From the NCBI RefSeq assembly GCF_013608025.1, contig NZ_VDLV01000033.1, positions 62,001 to 126,000 of the forward strand: a DNA stretch of 64,000 nucleotides, read 5' to 3'. Source of the DNA: Pseudomonas brassicacearum subsp. neoaurantiaca. GTDB lineage: Bacteria > Pseudomonadota > Gammaproteobacteria > Pseudomonadales > Pseudomonadaceae. A program made the translations under genes and the position numbers. Positions 54,374 through 62,469 of this stretch are shown piece by piece. The notes under the pieces were generated by a model. The model saw only the letters and a program-made list of their open reading frames with translations, was not told the DNA's origin and made no database searches. Each line of letters begins with the position of its first letter. Position 1 is the first letter of the stretch.

Positions 54374-55486
54374 ATGATCAAGTCACGCGCCGCCGTTGCC
54401 TTCGAGGCCAAGAAACCCCTGGAAATCGTCGAGGTCGACGTTGCCATGCCCAAGGCGGGCGAGGTGCTGTTGCGCGTCGTGGCTTCGGGCGTTTGCCATA
54501 CCGACGCCTACACCTTGTCCGGCGCCGACCCGGAAGGGATTTTTCCGTCGATCCTCGGCCACGAAGGCGGCGCCATTGTCGAAGCCATCGGTGAAGGCGT
54601 CACCTCGGTGGCGGTGGGCGACCATGTGATTCCGCTGTACACGCCGGAGTGCGGCCAGTGCAAATTCTGCAAGTCGGGCAAGACCAACCTCTGCCAGGCG
54701 ATTCGCGCCACCCAGGGCAAGGGCCTGATGCCGGACGGCACGTCGCGCTTTTCCTACAAGGGCGAGACGATTTTCCACTACATGGGCACCTCGACGTTCT
54801 CTGAATACACCGTGCTGCCGGAAATCTCCGTTGCGAAGATTCCAAAAGAGGCGCCGCTGGAAAAGGTCTGCTTGCTGGGTTGCGGAGTCACCACGGGTAT
54901 CGGCGCTGTGTTGAACACCGCCAAGGTCAAGCCGGGTGACACCGTGGCGATCTTCGGCCTGGGCGGCATCGGCCTTTCGGCTGTGATTGGCGCCGTGAAG
55001 GCCAAGGCCGCGCGCATCATCGCCATCGACATCAACCCGGCCAAATTCGAAATCGCCAAACAACTGGGCGCCACTGATTGCGTCAACCCGAAAGACTTCG
55101 ACCGTCCGATCCAGGAAGTCATCGTCGACATGACAGACGGTGGCGTGGACTTTTCCTTCGAGTGCATCGGCAACGTCCAGTTGATGCGTGCTGCGCTGGA
55201 ATGCTGCCACAAGGGCTGGGGCGAGTCGGTGATCATCGGTGTGGCCGGGGCTGGCCAGGAAATCGCCACCCGTCCATTCCAACTGGTGACCGGGCGCGTC
55301 TGGCGCGGCTCGGCGTTTGGTGGCGTGCGCGGGCGCAGTGAACTGCCGAGCTACGTGGAGATGGCTGAAAAGGGCGAGATTCCGCTGGACACGTTCATCA
55401 CCCACACCATGGGCCTGGAAGACATCAACAAGGCGTTTGACCTGATGCACGAAGGCAAGAGCATCCGTACCGTTATTCATTTCTGA
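54374..55486 (+). CDS. adhC: S-(hydroxymethyl)glutathione dehydrogenase (class III alcohol dehydrogenase)
   Basis: Zinc- and NAD-dependent enzyme that oxidises S-hydroxymethylglutathione (formaldehyde bound to glutathione) to S-formylglutathione. It has 370 residues. Catalytic zinc ligands are in GVCHTDAYTLSG and GHEGGA; structural zinc ligands are in CGQCKFCKSGKTNLC. The NAD loop is FGLGGIGLSAV. FghA, which finishes the pathway, starts eight bases after it. The divergent LysR gene is the likely regulator. Confidence 0.95.
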   Translation: MIKSRAAVAFEAKKPLEIVEVDVAMPKAGEVLLRVVASGVCHTDAYTLSGADPEGIFPSILGHEGGAIVEAIGEGVTSVAVGDHVIPLYTPECGQCKFCKSGKTNLCQAIRATQGKGLMPDGTSRFSYKGETIFHYMGTSTFSEYTVLPEISVAKIPKEAPLEKVCLLGCGVTTGIGAVLNTAKVKPGDTVAIFGLGGIGLSAVIGAVKAKAARIIAIDINPAKFEIAKQLGATDCVNPKDFDRPIQEVIVDMTDGGVDFSFECIGNVQLMRAALECCHKGWGESVIIGVAGAGQEIATRPFQLVTGRVWRGSAFGGVRGRSELPSYVEMAEKGEIPLDTFITHTMGLEDINKAFDLMHEGKSIRTVIHF

Positions 55487-55494
55487 GGTCGGTC

Positions 55495-56340
55495 ATGAGC
55501 CTGGAAAACATTTCCTGCCAGAAAAGCTTCGGCGGCTGGCACAAGCGTTACCGGCATCGTTCTGAAGTGCTTGGTTGCGACATGGTGTTCGCCGTGTACC
55601 TGCCACCACAGGCTGAGCAGGGCGGCAAGCTGCCGGTGCTGTATTGGCTGTCCGGATTGACCTGCACCGACGAAAACTTCATGCAAAAGGCCGGTGCCCA
55701 GCGCATGGCCGCCGAGTTGGGGCTGATTATCGTGGCGCCGGACACCAGCCCACGTGGTGCCGACGTACCGGGCGATCCGGACGGTGCCTGGGACTTCGGC
55801 CTGGGTGCGGGGTTTTATCTGAACGCCACGCAGGATCCTTGGGCGCGGCACTATCGGATGCATGACTATGTCGTGCAGGAATTGCCGGCGTTGGTTGAAG
55901 CGCATTTCCCGGCTTCGGATAAACGTGGCATCAGCGGTCATTCCATGGGCGGTCATGGCGCGCTTGTGTGCGCCTTGCGCAACCCTGGGCGTTACCGTTC
56001 GGTGTCGGCCTTTTCGCCGATCAACAATCCGATGGATTGCCCATGGGGACAGAAAGCGTTCTCTCGCTACCTTGGGGAAGATCGCTCGAAATGGCGCGAG
56101 TGGGATGCGTGCGCGTTGATCGCCGAGGCGAGCGAAAAGCTGCCGCTGCTGGTGGACCAGGGGGATCGCGACGACTTCCTCGCCAACCAACTGAAGCCCG
56201 AGGCCTTGCAGCAAGCGGCGAAGGCGGCTGGCCATCCGTTGGAATTGCGCCTGCAGCCGGGCTATGACCACAGCTACTTCTTCATCGCCAGCTTCATCGA
56301 TGATCACTTGCAACATCATGCACGCGCTCTAAACGGCTAA
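55495..56340 (+). CDS. fghA: S-formylglutathione hydrolase
   Basis: Serine hydrolase that cuts S-formylglutathione to formate and glutathione. It has 281 residues. The nucleophile Ser is in GHSMGGHGAL, with Asp in VDQGDRDDFL and His in GYDHSYFFI completing the triad. It follows adhC by eight bases and is terminated 14 bases later. Confidence 0.94.
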   Translation: MSLENISCQKSFGGWHKRYRHRSEVLGCDMVFAVYLPPQAEQGGKLPVLYWLSGLTCTDENFMQKAGAQRMAAELGLIIVAPDTSPRGADVPGDPDGAWDFGLGAGFYLNATQDPWARHYRMHDYVVQELPALVEAHFPASDKRGISGHSMGGHGALVCALRNPGRYRSVSAFSPINNPMDCPWGQKAFSRYLGEDRSKWREWDACALIAEASEKLPLLVDQGDRDDFLANQLKPEALQQAAKAAGHPLELRLQPGYDHSYFFIASFIDDHLQHHARALNG

Positions 56341-56353
56341 TGCAGGTAGAATC

Positions 56354-56383
56354 ACGCCCTGACAAAAATCGGGGCGTTTTTTT
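56354..56383 (+). terminator. Terminator after fghA that abuts the ispF start codon
   Basis: ACGCCC (56354-56359), 12-base loop, GGGCGT (56372-56377), T-run 56377-56383. The ispF ATG begins at 56384, immediately after the T-run. GGGG at 56371-56374 is the only Shine-Dalgarno-like sequence and lies in the right arm, so a closed hairpin would hide it. Confidence 0.85.
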
Positions 56384-56857
56384 ATGCGTATTGGCCACGG
56401 CTACGATGTTCACCGTTTCGCTGAAGGCGACTTCATTACTCTGGGCGGCGTGCGGATCGCACACGGCTTCGGGCTGCTCGCGCATTCTGACGGTGATGTC
56501 CTGCTGCATGCCTTGAGCGATGCTCTGCTCGGCGCGGCTGCCCTGGGCGATATCGGCAAGCACTTTCCCGACACTGACCCGCAATTCAAGGGCGCCGACA
56601 GCCGAGTGCTGCTGCGCCATGTGGTTTCGTTGATCCACGCCAAGGGCTGGAAAGTCGGCAACGTCGACAACACCATCGTTGCCCAAGCCCCCAAAATGGC
56701 TCCGCACATCGAAGCGATGCGCCAGTTGATTGCCGAGGATCTTCAAGTTGAGTTGGACCAAGTGAACGTGAAAGCCACCACCACCGAGAAGCTTGGCTTT
56801 GTCGGTCGCGAAGAAGGTATTGCCGTCCATTCCGTTGCCTTGTTGCTGCGCCCATGA
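56384..56857 (+). CDS. ispF: 2-C-methyl-D-erythritol 2,4-cyclodiphosphate synthase IspF
   Basis: Fifth step of the MEP pathway, forming the cyclic diphosphate and CMP; a trimeric zinc enzyme. It has 157 residues. Zinc ligands Asp8, His10 and His42 lie in GHGYDVHRF and LLHALSDALLG. Its stop overlaps the truD start (ATGA). No proper ribosome binding site precedes it: the sequence upstream is the T-run of the fghA terminator. Confidence 0.96.
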   Translation: MRIGHGYDVHRFAEGDFITLGGVRIAHGFGLLAHSDGDVLLHALSDALLGAAALGDIGKHFPDTDPQFKGADSRVLLRHVVSLIHAKGWKVGNVDNTIVAQAPKMAPHIEAMRQLIAEDLQVELDQVNVKATTTEKLGFVGREEGIAVHSVALLLRP

Positions 56858-57912
56858 CCGAACAGGAACTATTGGGGCCGCGGGCCCATGGTGAGTCGTT
56901 GGGCAGTGCGGTACTCAAGGCCAGCGCTGAAGATTTCCAGGTCGATGAAGTACTCGACATCCCGTTGACCGGCGATGGCGAGCACCTGTGGATCTGGGTG
57001 GAAAAACGTGGCTTGAACACCGAAGAGGCTGCCCGGCGTATCGCCAAGGCCGCCGGCGTACCGTTGCGCACCGTCAGCTACGCCGGGCTCAAGGATCGTC
57101 AGGCCCTGACCCGTCAGTGGTTCAGCGTGCAATTGCCCGGCAAGGCTGATCCGGATTTGTCGGCGGCAGAGAACGACACGCTGAAAATCCTCAAGACCGC
57201 TCGCCACCGGCGCAAGCTGCAGCGTGGCGCGCACTCGGCCAACGGCTTTACCTTGCGCCTGACCCAGTTCAAGGGCGACAAGGACGCCATCGACGCGCGT
57301 CTGCAGCAGATCGTGCGTCTGGGGATCCCCAACTATTTCGGCGCCCAGCGCTTTGGCCACGACGGCGGAAACGTGGTCGATGCCCGCGCCTGGGCTGCAC
57401 GCAAGGCTTTGCCGGAACAGCGCAACGTACGTTCGAGGCTGTTGTCGACGGCGCGCAGTTTCCTGTTCAACAAAGTGCTGGCGGCCCGGGTGGCCGACGG
57501 TACCTGGCAACAAGCCCGGGTGGGCGACTTGCTGGCATTTACCGACAGCCGTAGCTTCTTTCCGGCCGGAGAGGCCGAGTGCAGCGATCCGCGCCTGGCG
57601 ATTCTCGACCTGCATCCCACTGGACCGCAGTGGGGCGAGGGACCTTCGCCCGCCGCCGGAGAAATTTTCGAGCTGGAACAGGCGATTGCCCAAGGCGAGG
57701 CTGACCTTCGGGATTGGTTGATAAACGCGGGAATGAGTCACGAACGTCGCATCCTGCGACTGCCCATTGGCGGGCTGTCGTGGCATTATCCCGAGCCTGA
57801 CATTCTGCAACTGGAATTCGTCCTGCCGGCCGGATGTTTCGCCACTGTCTTGGTGCGCGAACTCGTCGATCTGGTGCCGGTGGGGCAGACGGACAGCCCA
57901 TGCGTATTCTGA
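56854..57912 (+). CDS. truD: tRNA pseudouridine(13) synthase TruD
   Basis: Isomerises uridine 13 of glutamate tRNA. It has 352 residues. The catalytic Asp81 is in YAGLKDRQALTRQWFSV, and the TruD-specific GIPNYFGAQRFGHDG and NKVLAARVADG follow. The start overlaps the ispF stop. The last 13 bases overlap the surE start in another frame. Confidence 0.95.
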   Translation: MTEQELLGPRAHGESLGSAVLKASAEDFQVDEVLDIPLTGDGEHLWIWVEKRGLNTEEAARRIAKAAGVPLRTVSYAGLKDRQALTRQWFSVQLPGKADPDLSAAENDTLKILKTARHRRKLQRGAHSANGFTLRLTQFKGDKDAIDARLQQIVRLGIPNYFGAQRFGHDGGNVVDARAWAARKALPEQRNVRSRLLSTARSFLFNKVLAARVADGTWQQARVGDLLAFTDSRSFFPAGEAECSDPRLAILDLHPTGPQWGEGPSPAAGEIFELEQAIAQGEADLRDWLINAGMSHERRILRLPIGGLSWHYPEPDILQLEFVLPAGCFATVLVRELVDLVPVGQTDSPCVF

Positions 57913-58649
57913 TTTCTAACGACGACGGGGTGACAGCACCCGGTCTTGCCGCGCTTTATGCTGCGCTGGCGGATTTTGCCGAGTGCGTGGTGATCGCCCC
58001 GGACCAGGACAAAAGCGGCGCCAGCAGCTCGCTGACGCTCGACCGTCCGCTGCACCCGTGCTATCTGGACAACGGCTTCATCAGTCTCAACGGTACGCCA
58101 ACCGATTGCGTGCACCTGGGCCTGAACGGCTTGTTGGAGCGCGAGCCGGACATGGTGGTCTCAGGTATAAACCTGGGCGCCAACCTGGGTGACGATGTGT
58201 TGTATTCAGGCACTGTCGCCGCAGCCTTGGAAGGTCGTTTCCTGAACCAGACGTCCTTTGCCTTTTCGTTTGTTTCACGGCAGGTCGACAACTTGCCCAC
58301 CGCCGCCTACTTTGCCCGCAAATTGGTAGAGGCCCACGGTGAGCTGGATCTGCCGCCGCGCACGGTACTGAACGTGAACATTCCGAACTTGCCGCTCGAC
58401 CACATTCGTGGCATCCAGCTCACTCGCCTGGGCCACCGTGCCCGCGCCGCCCGACCGATGCACGTCGTTGATCCGCGCGGCAAGGCTGGTTACTGGATTG
58501 CCGCTGCCGGCGACGCCGAAGATGGTGGGCCCGGCACGGATTTCCATGCCGTGATGCAAGGCTATGTCTCGATCACGCCCTTGCAGCTCGATCGAACCTT
58601 CAATGAAGCCTTCAGGCATCTTGATGGCTGGCTGGAGGGGCTGCACTGA
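57900..58649 (+). CDS. surE: 5'/3'-nucleotidase SurE
   Basis: Metal-dependent phosphatase of nucleoside monophosphates, tied to stationary-phase survival. It has 249 residues. I start it at ATG 57900 (MRILISNDDGVTAPG), with Asp8-Asp9 as metal ligands; it overlaps truD by 13 bases. VVSGINLGANLGDDVLYSGT supplies further ligands. The stop shares its last A with the pcm start (TGATG). Confidence 0.96.
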   Translation: MRILISNDDGVTAPGLAALYAALADFAECVVIAPDQDKSGASSSLTLDRPLHPCYLDNGFISLNGTPTDCVHLGLNGLLEREPDMVVSGINLGANLGDDVLYSGTVAAALEGRFLNQTSFAFSFVSRQVDNLPTAAYFARKLVEAHGELDLPPRTVLNVNIPNLPLDHIRGIQLTRLGHRARAARPMHVVDPRGKAGYWIAAAGDAEDGGPGTDFHAVMQGYVSITPLQLDRTFNEAFRHLDGWLEGLH

Positions 58650-59326
58650 TGGCGCGTGAACAAGACGATATGCTGCGCCGAGGCATCGGCATGACCTCCC
58701 AGCGTACTCGGGAGCGATTGATCCAGCGGCTTTACGAAGAAGGCCTGTCCAACGCTCAGGTCCTGGAAGTCATCCGACGCACGCCACGGCATTTGTTCGT
58801 CGATGAGGCCCTGGCCCATCGCGCTTACGAAGACACCGCATTGCCGATCGGCCACAACCAGACCATTTCCCAGCCTTATATGGTCGCCCGCATGAGCGAG
58901 TTGCTGCTGGAGGCGGGGCCGCTGGACAAAGTGCTGGAGATCGGCACGGGCTCGGGCTACCAGACGGCCGTGTTGTCGCAATTGGTCGAGCGGGTGTTTT
59001 CCGTGGAGCGGATCAAGGTGCTGCAGGACCGCGCCAAGGAACGCCTGGTGGAATTGAACCTGCGCAACGTGGTGTTTCGCTGGGGCGATGGCTGGGAAGG
59101 TTGGCCGGCCCTGGCGCCTTATAACGGCATTATCGTGACGGCCGTCGCTACCGACGTACCCCAGGCCTTGCTGGATCAGCTCGCTCCCGGTGGGCGGCTG
59201 GTCATTCCGGTGGGCGCGGGCGAAGTCCAGCAATTGATGTTGATCGTGCGCGAAGAACACGGCTTCTCGCGACACGTCCTGGGAGCGGTGCGTTTCGTGC
59301 CGCTGCTCAATGGGCCGTTGGCCTGA
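58649..59326 (+). CDS. pcm: Protein-L-isoaspartate O-methyltransferase
   Basis: Repairs isoaspartyl damage in aged proteins using SAM. The SAM motif is LEIGTGSGYQTAVL and the N-terminal block is ALPIGHNQTISQPYMVARM. 225 residues when started at the ATG that overlaps the surE stop; an internal start at 58691 (MTSQRTRERLIQRL) would give the 211 residues of the P. aeruginosa form, so the first 14 residues are uncertain. The surE-pcm-nlpD-rpoS order is conserved in gamma-proteobacteria. Confidence 0.94.
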   Translation: MAREQDDMLRRGIGMTSQRTRERLIQRLYEEGLSNAQVLEVIRRTPRHLFVDEALAHRAYEDTALPIGHNQTISQPYMVARMSELLLEAGPLDKVLEIGTGSGYQTAVLSQLVERVFSVERIKVLQDRAKERLVELNLRNVVFRWGDGWEGWPALAPYNGIIVTAVATDVPQALLDQLAPGGRLVIPVGAGEVQQLMLIVREEHGFSRHVLGAVRFVPLLNGPLA

Positions 59327-59552
59327 GCATTTATAAACGGGCGCTGAATTCCACGGCCTGTGCTGTGTCTTACAGCAGCACGGATCAGTCCAGCGTCGAA
59401 TTGCCAAACGGCGTTCAACAGCGTCGAGCAAACGTGTGCGGCGGTGCCCAGAGCTTCCTTTATAGAAGCACGGTATCGGCCAGCCACGGGGCAACATGTC
59501 TGCCTGGACAGGCAGTTTTCAATATCTTCAGCCACCACAAAGGGAGCGGCGG

Positions 59553-60398
59553 GTGAGTCTCACAGTCATTGCGCAGCGTATGGGTATCACGAGCTTTAAG
59601 CGCCTGGTGACTGGCCTTTTCTTGAGTACCTTGCTGGTCGGTTGTTCCAGTACCCCGTCGGGTAATGTCCGGGTAGTGGATCGCAACAATGCGACGCCAG
59701 AGCGTCCTACGGTAACGACCGGGCAGTATGTAGTCCGTCGCGGCGATACGCTGTTTTCCATCGCTTTTCGCTACGGTTGGGACTACAAAGCCCTCGCGGC
59801 CCGGAACAACATTCCTGCGCCTTATACGATTCACCCAGGTCAGACAATTCGCTTTGACGGTCGCAGCGGTTCAACGCCTACGGCGGTCGTCACGCAGTCG
59901 GGTTCGACCCCTTCGTCCTCGAGCAAAACCACCGTTATTCGTCGTCCGGCCACCGCTGGAACGGCGACTGTACCGTCCGTCGCGAGCAAACCGGCACCCG
60001 CTCCGATGCCTCCGGCAGGCCCCGCCCCGACTGGCTGGGGATGGCCTTCTAATGGCGTTCTCATTGGAAAATTCTCTTCAAACGGTAGTTTGAATAAAGG
60101 AATTGATATCGCCGGGGATTTGGGACAGCCTGTTTTTGCCGCGTCTGATGGCACGGTTGTGTACGCCGGGAGTGGTTTGAGGGGCTACGGCGAACTCGTG
60201 ATCATCAAACACAGCGATACCTACGTCAGTGCCTACGGTCATAACCGCAGGCTGTTGGTTCGGGAGGGGCAGCAGGTCAAGGTCGGGCAGACAATTGCCG
60301 AAATGGGATCGACGGGTACAGACCGGGTGAAACTGCATTTTGAGATTCGCCGACAAGGTAAGCCTGTAGATCCGCTGCAATTCCTGCCACGTCGTTGA
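59553..60398 (+). CDS. nlpD: Lipoprotein NlpD, amidase-activating factor, GTG start
   Basis: Outer-membrane lipoprotein that activates a septal peptidoglycan amidase. I start at GTG 59553, because AGGGAG (59541-59546) is six bases upstream; it gives 281 residues. The lipobox ends at Cys31 (STLLVGC). A LysM domain covers about 58-101 (YVVRRGDTLFSIAFRYGWDY). The C-terminal M23 domain (about 190-278) is degenerate: NKGIDIAG has Asn where active enzymes have the first zinc-binding His. The rpoS promoter lies inside this gene in pseudomonads. Confidence 0.93.
   Translation: MSLTVIAQRMGITSFKRLVTGLFLSTLLVGCSSTPSGNVRVVDRNNATPERPTVTTGQYVVRRGDTLFSIAFRYGWDYKALAARNNIPAPYTIHPGQTIRFDGRSGSTPTAVVTQSGSTPSSSSKTTVIRRPATAGTATVPSVASKPAPAPMPPAGPAPTGWGWPSNGVLIGKFSSNGSLNKGIDIAGDLGQPVFAASDGTVVYAGSGLRGYGELVIIKHSDTYVSAYGHNRRLLVREGQQVKVGQTIAEMGSTGTDRVKLHFEIRRQGKPVDPLQFLPRR
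60079..60092 (+). promoter_or_regulatory. Candidate PsrA box inside nlpD, upstream of rpoS
   Basis: CAAAC-GGTA-GTTTG, an exact fit to the published PsrA motif (G/C)AAAC-N2-4-GTTTG/C. It lies about 415 bases before rpoS in an unusually AT-rich patch of nlpD, where the main rpoS promoter of pseudomonads resides. PsrA, a TetR-family sensor of fatty acids, activates rpoS. No clear -35/-10 pair was found nearby. Confidence 0.65.
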
Positions 60399-60504
60399 TT
60401 TGCATGTCAGCCTGTTCCGTCACGTAGAGGGAACAGGCTCCAGCGTTGCCAAGGATAAAGGCGTCGCTCGAGCTTGAGGTCGAACTCACCAAAGGACTAT
60501 AACA

Positions 60505-61512
60505 ATGGCTCTCAGTAAAGAAGTGCCGGAGTTTGACATCGACGATGAGGTTCTCCTGATGGAGACCGGCATCGCTATGGATTCGATGTCGAACGATGAA
60601 GGGGCGACTCCACCTTCCGTTCGTGCCAAATCCAAACACTCCGCTTCACTTAAACAACATAAGTACATCGATTACACCCGGGCGCTGGACGCCACTCAGC
60701 TGTACCTCAACGAAATCGGTTTCTCGCCGCTGCTCTCCCCCGAGGAAGAAGTTCATTTTGCGCGGCTGTCGCAAAGTGGCGACCCGGCTGGCCGAAAACG
60801 CATGATTGAAAGCAACCTGCGCCTGGTGGTGAAAATCGCCCGACGCTACGTTAATCGTGGGCTTTCGCTGCTGGACCTGATCGAAGAGGGCAACCTGGGG
60901 CTAATTCGCGCGGTCGAGAAATTCGACCCTGAGCGCGGCTTCCGTTTCTCGACCTATGCGACCTGGTGGATCCGCCAGACCATCGAACGGGCGATCATGA
61001 ACCAGACCCGGACCATCCGGTTGCCGATTCATGTGGTCAAGGAGCTGAACGTCTACCTGCGGGCCGCCCGTGAGTTGACCCAGAAGCTCGACCACGAACC
61101 TTCGCCCGAAGAGATCGCCAACCTGCTGGAAAAACCGGTGGGCGAGGTCAAGCGCATGCTTGGGCTCAACGAGCGAGTTTCCTCGGTGGACGTTTCCCTG
61201 GGGCCGGACTCGGATAAGACGTTGCTGGATACCCTTACCGATGATCGTCCGACTGACCCGTGCGAGTTGCTCCAGGATGACGATTTGTCCCAGAGCATCG
61301 ACCAATGGCTTTCGGAACTGACCGACAAGCAGCGGGAAGTAGTGATTCGTCGCTTCGGCTTGCGTGGGCATGAAAGCAGTACGCTGGAGGATGTCGGGCT
61401 GGAGATCGGGTTGACCCGTGAGCGGGTTCGGCAGATCCAGGTCGAAGGTCTCAAGCGTTTGCGGGAGATCCTGGAGAAGAACGGCTTGTCGAGTGAGTCG
61501 TTGTTTCAGTAA
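60505..61512 (+). CDS. rpoS: Stationary-phase sigma factor RpoS (sigma38)
   Basis: Alternative sigma factor for stationary phase and general stress. It has 335 residues. Region 1.2 starts near DATQLYLNEIGFSPLL; region 2 holds RFSTYATWWIRQTIERA (core binding and -10 recognition); region 4.2 is LEIGLTRERVRQIQVEGLKR. AAAGGA (60489-60494) is the ribosome binding site. No frameshift, so the allele looks functional. It is followed by a strong terminator. Confidence 0.98.
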   Translation: MALSKEVPEFDIDDEVLLMETGIAMDSMSNDEGATPPSVRAKSKHSASLKQHKYIDYTRALDATQLYLNEIGFSPLLSPEEEVHFARLSQSGDPAGRKRMIESNLRLVVKIARRYVNRGLSLLDLIEEGNLGLIRAVEKFDPERGFRFSTYATWWIRQTIERAIMNQTRTIRLPIHVVKELNVYLRAARELTQKLDHEPSPEEIANLLEKPVGEVKRMLGLNERVSSVDVSLGPDSDKTLLDTLTDDRPTDPCELLQDDDLSQSIDQWLSELTDKQREVVIRRFGLRGHESSTLEDVGLEIGLTRERVRQIQVEGLKRLREILEKNGLSSESLFQ

Positions 61513-61533
61513 CAGTTAGCAAGCGCAGCAGAT

Positions 61534-61559
61534 AAAGCCCCGACCGGTTCGGGGCTTTT
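61534..61559 (+). terminator. Intrinsic terminator of rpoS
   Basis: AAAGCCCCG (61534-61542) with CGGGGCTTT (61550-61558), then TTG. The nine-base stem and T-run stop rpoS transcripts before rsmZ. Confidence 0.92.
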
Positions 61560-61613
61560 GCGTTTCTGGGTAAGTGTGATCTTTCTGGTCCTACCCGTTT
61601 TGTAGTTTCAGTT

Positions 61614-61631
61614 TGTAAGCCTTTGCCTAGT
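61614..61631 (+). promoter_or_regulatory. GacA upstream activating sequence of rsmZ (left half conserved)
   Basis: TGTAAG at 61614-61619 lies 190 bases before the predicted rsmZ start, the distance typical of the GacA box in fluorescent pseudomonads (consensus TGTAAG-N6-CTTACA). The right half here, CCTAGT, agrees at only three of six positions. The GacS/GacA system activates rsmZ through this site; the assignment is by position and half-site. Confidence 0.65.
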
Positions 61632-61767
61632 GTTGCGTAAGCGATCGGTTTCCTATCGCCGTGATAGACCGCTATAAATGCTGTGATTTTTTTATATCTT
61701 TCTGATTTTTAAAGAAAATTATCTCATGAAGATGGTGTGACAAAGTAAGCCACCTGTATCAGCCGCG

Positions 61768-61795
61768 TTGCACTCGCCTCGGAAAACACTAATAT
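61768..61795 (+). promoter_or_regulatory. rsmZ promoter
   Basis: TTGCAC (61768-61773), 16 bases, TAATAT (61790-61795). Transcription would start around 61803, directly at the recognisable 5' end of rsmZ. Confidence 0.75.
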
Positions 61796-61803
61796 CAGTC
61801 CTG

Positions 61804-61936
61804 TGTCGACGGACAGACACACCCCTCAAGGACGATGGGAATGGAAGGACATCGCAGGATGCGATTCATCAGGACGATGAAAAGGATTAAAGGGATTAGG
61901 GAAAAAATGTGGGCGGGTCAAACCGCCCCTTTTTTT
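61804..61936 (+). ncRNA. rsmZ: Regulatory small RNA RsmZ
   Basis: RsmZ sequesters the translational repressors RsmA/RsmE by offering many GGA motifs, and so switches on Gac-controlled traits. Within about 133 bases I count ten GGA triplets, several in ANGGA context (AAGGACG, CAGGATG, CAGGACG). The 5' end TGTCGACGGA and the intrinsic terminator (GGGCGG/CCGCCC then seven T) are typical. The place between rpoS and fdxA is the conserved rsmZ locus. Confidence 0.95.
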
Positions 61937-61961
61937 GCCTGCGATTTGGCTCCAGGCAATA

Positions 61962-61986
61962 AAAAAGGCCCGCAAGGGGCCTTTTT
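61962..61986 (-). terminator. Intrinsic terminator of fdxA, possibly bidirectional
   Basis: AAAAAGGCCC and GGGCCTTTTT form a symmetric hairpin between rsmZ and the fdxA stop. In minus-strand RNA the T-run (from AAAAAA at 61961-61966) follows the stem directly, so it ends fdxA. By symmetry it backs up the rsmZ terminator. Confidence 0.85.
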
Positions 61987-62001
61987 GTGACACAGGAAAG
62001 A

Positions 62002-62325
62002 TCAGCGCTCGAGGTCTGCGATCTTGCCTGGCTTGCCATCCCACTCTTCGGCGTCCGGCAGGGCGTCTTTCTTCTCGGTGATGTTCGGCCAGATGTCCGC
62101 CAGTTCAGCGTTCAGCTCGATGAAGTTCTCCATGCCGGTCGGCACTTCGTCTTCCGAGAAAATGGCATTCGCCGGGCATTCCGGTTCACACAGGGCGCAG
62201 TCGATGCACTCGTCCGGGTGAATGACCAGGAAATTCGGGCCTTCGTAAAAGCAGTCCACCGGACACACTTCTACGCAGTCGGTGTACTTGCACTTGATGC
62301 AGTTGTCGGTGACGACGAAGGTCAT
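62002..62325 (-). CDS. fdxA: Seven-iron ferredoxin FdxA (3Fe-4S/4Fe-4S)
   Basis: Electron carrier of the Azotobacter ferredoxin I type, 107 residues from ATG 62325 (MTFVVTDNCIKCKYTDCVEV). By comparison with that protein Cys9, Cys17 and Cys50 bind the 3Fe-4S cluster, and Cys21, Cys40, Cys43 and Cys46 bind the 4Fe-4S cluster; Cys12 and Cys25 are free. Upstream in-frame codons up to 62433 are not conserved. It lies between rsmZ and mutS, as in P. aeruginosa. Confidence 0.96.
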   Translation of the reverse strand: MTFVVTDNCIKCKYTDCVEVCPVDCFYEGPNFLVIHPDECIDCALCEPECPANAIFSEDEVPTGMENFIELNAELADIWPNITEKKDALPDAEEWDGKPGKIADLER

Positions 62326-62469
62326 TTCTAATTCTCTCCTCAGGCGGCTGCGGCGAAGCCCCTTCACGGTGGGGGTCGCGGGGTTTGGGAGCGATAATCT
62401 GCAAACCCAGGCTAATAGGCAGCAGCATCCCAAACCGCGCGAGATTCTAACAGCTTGAAAGCCTGTGCG

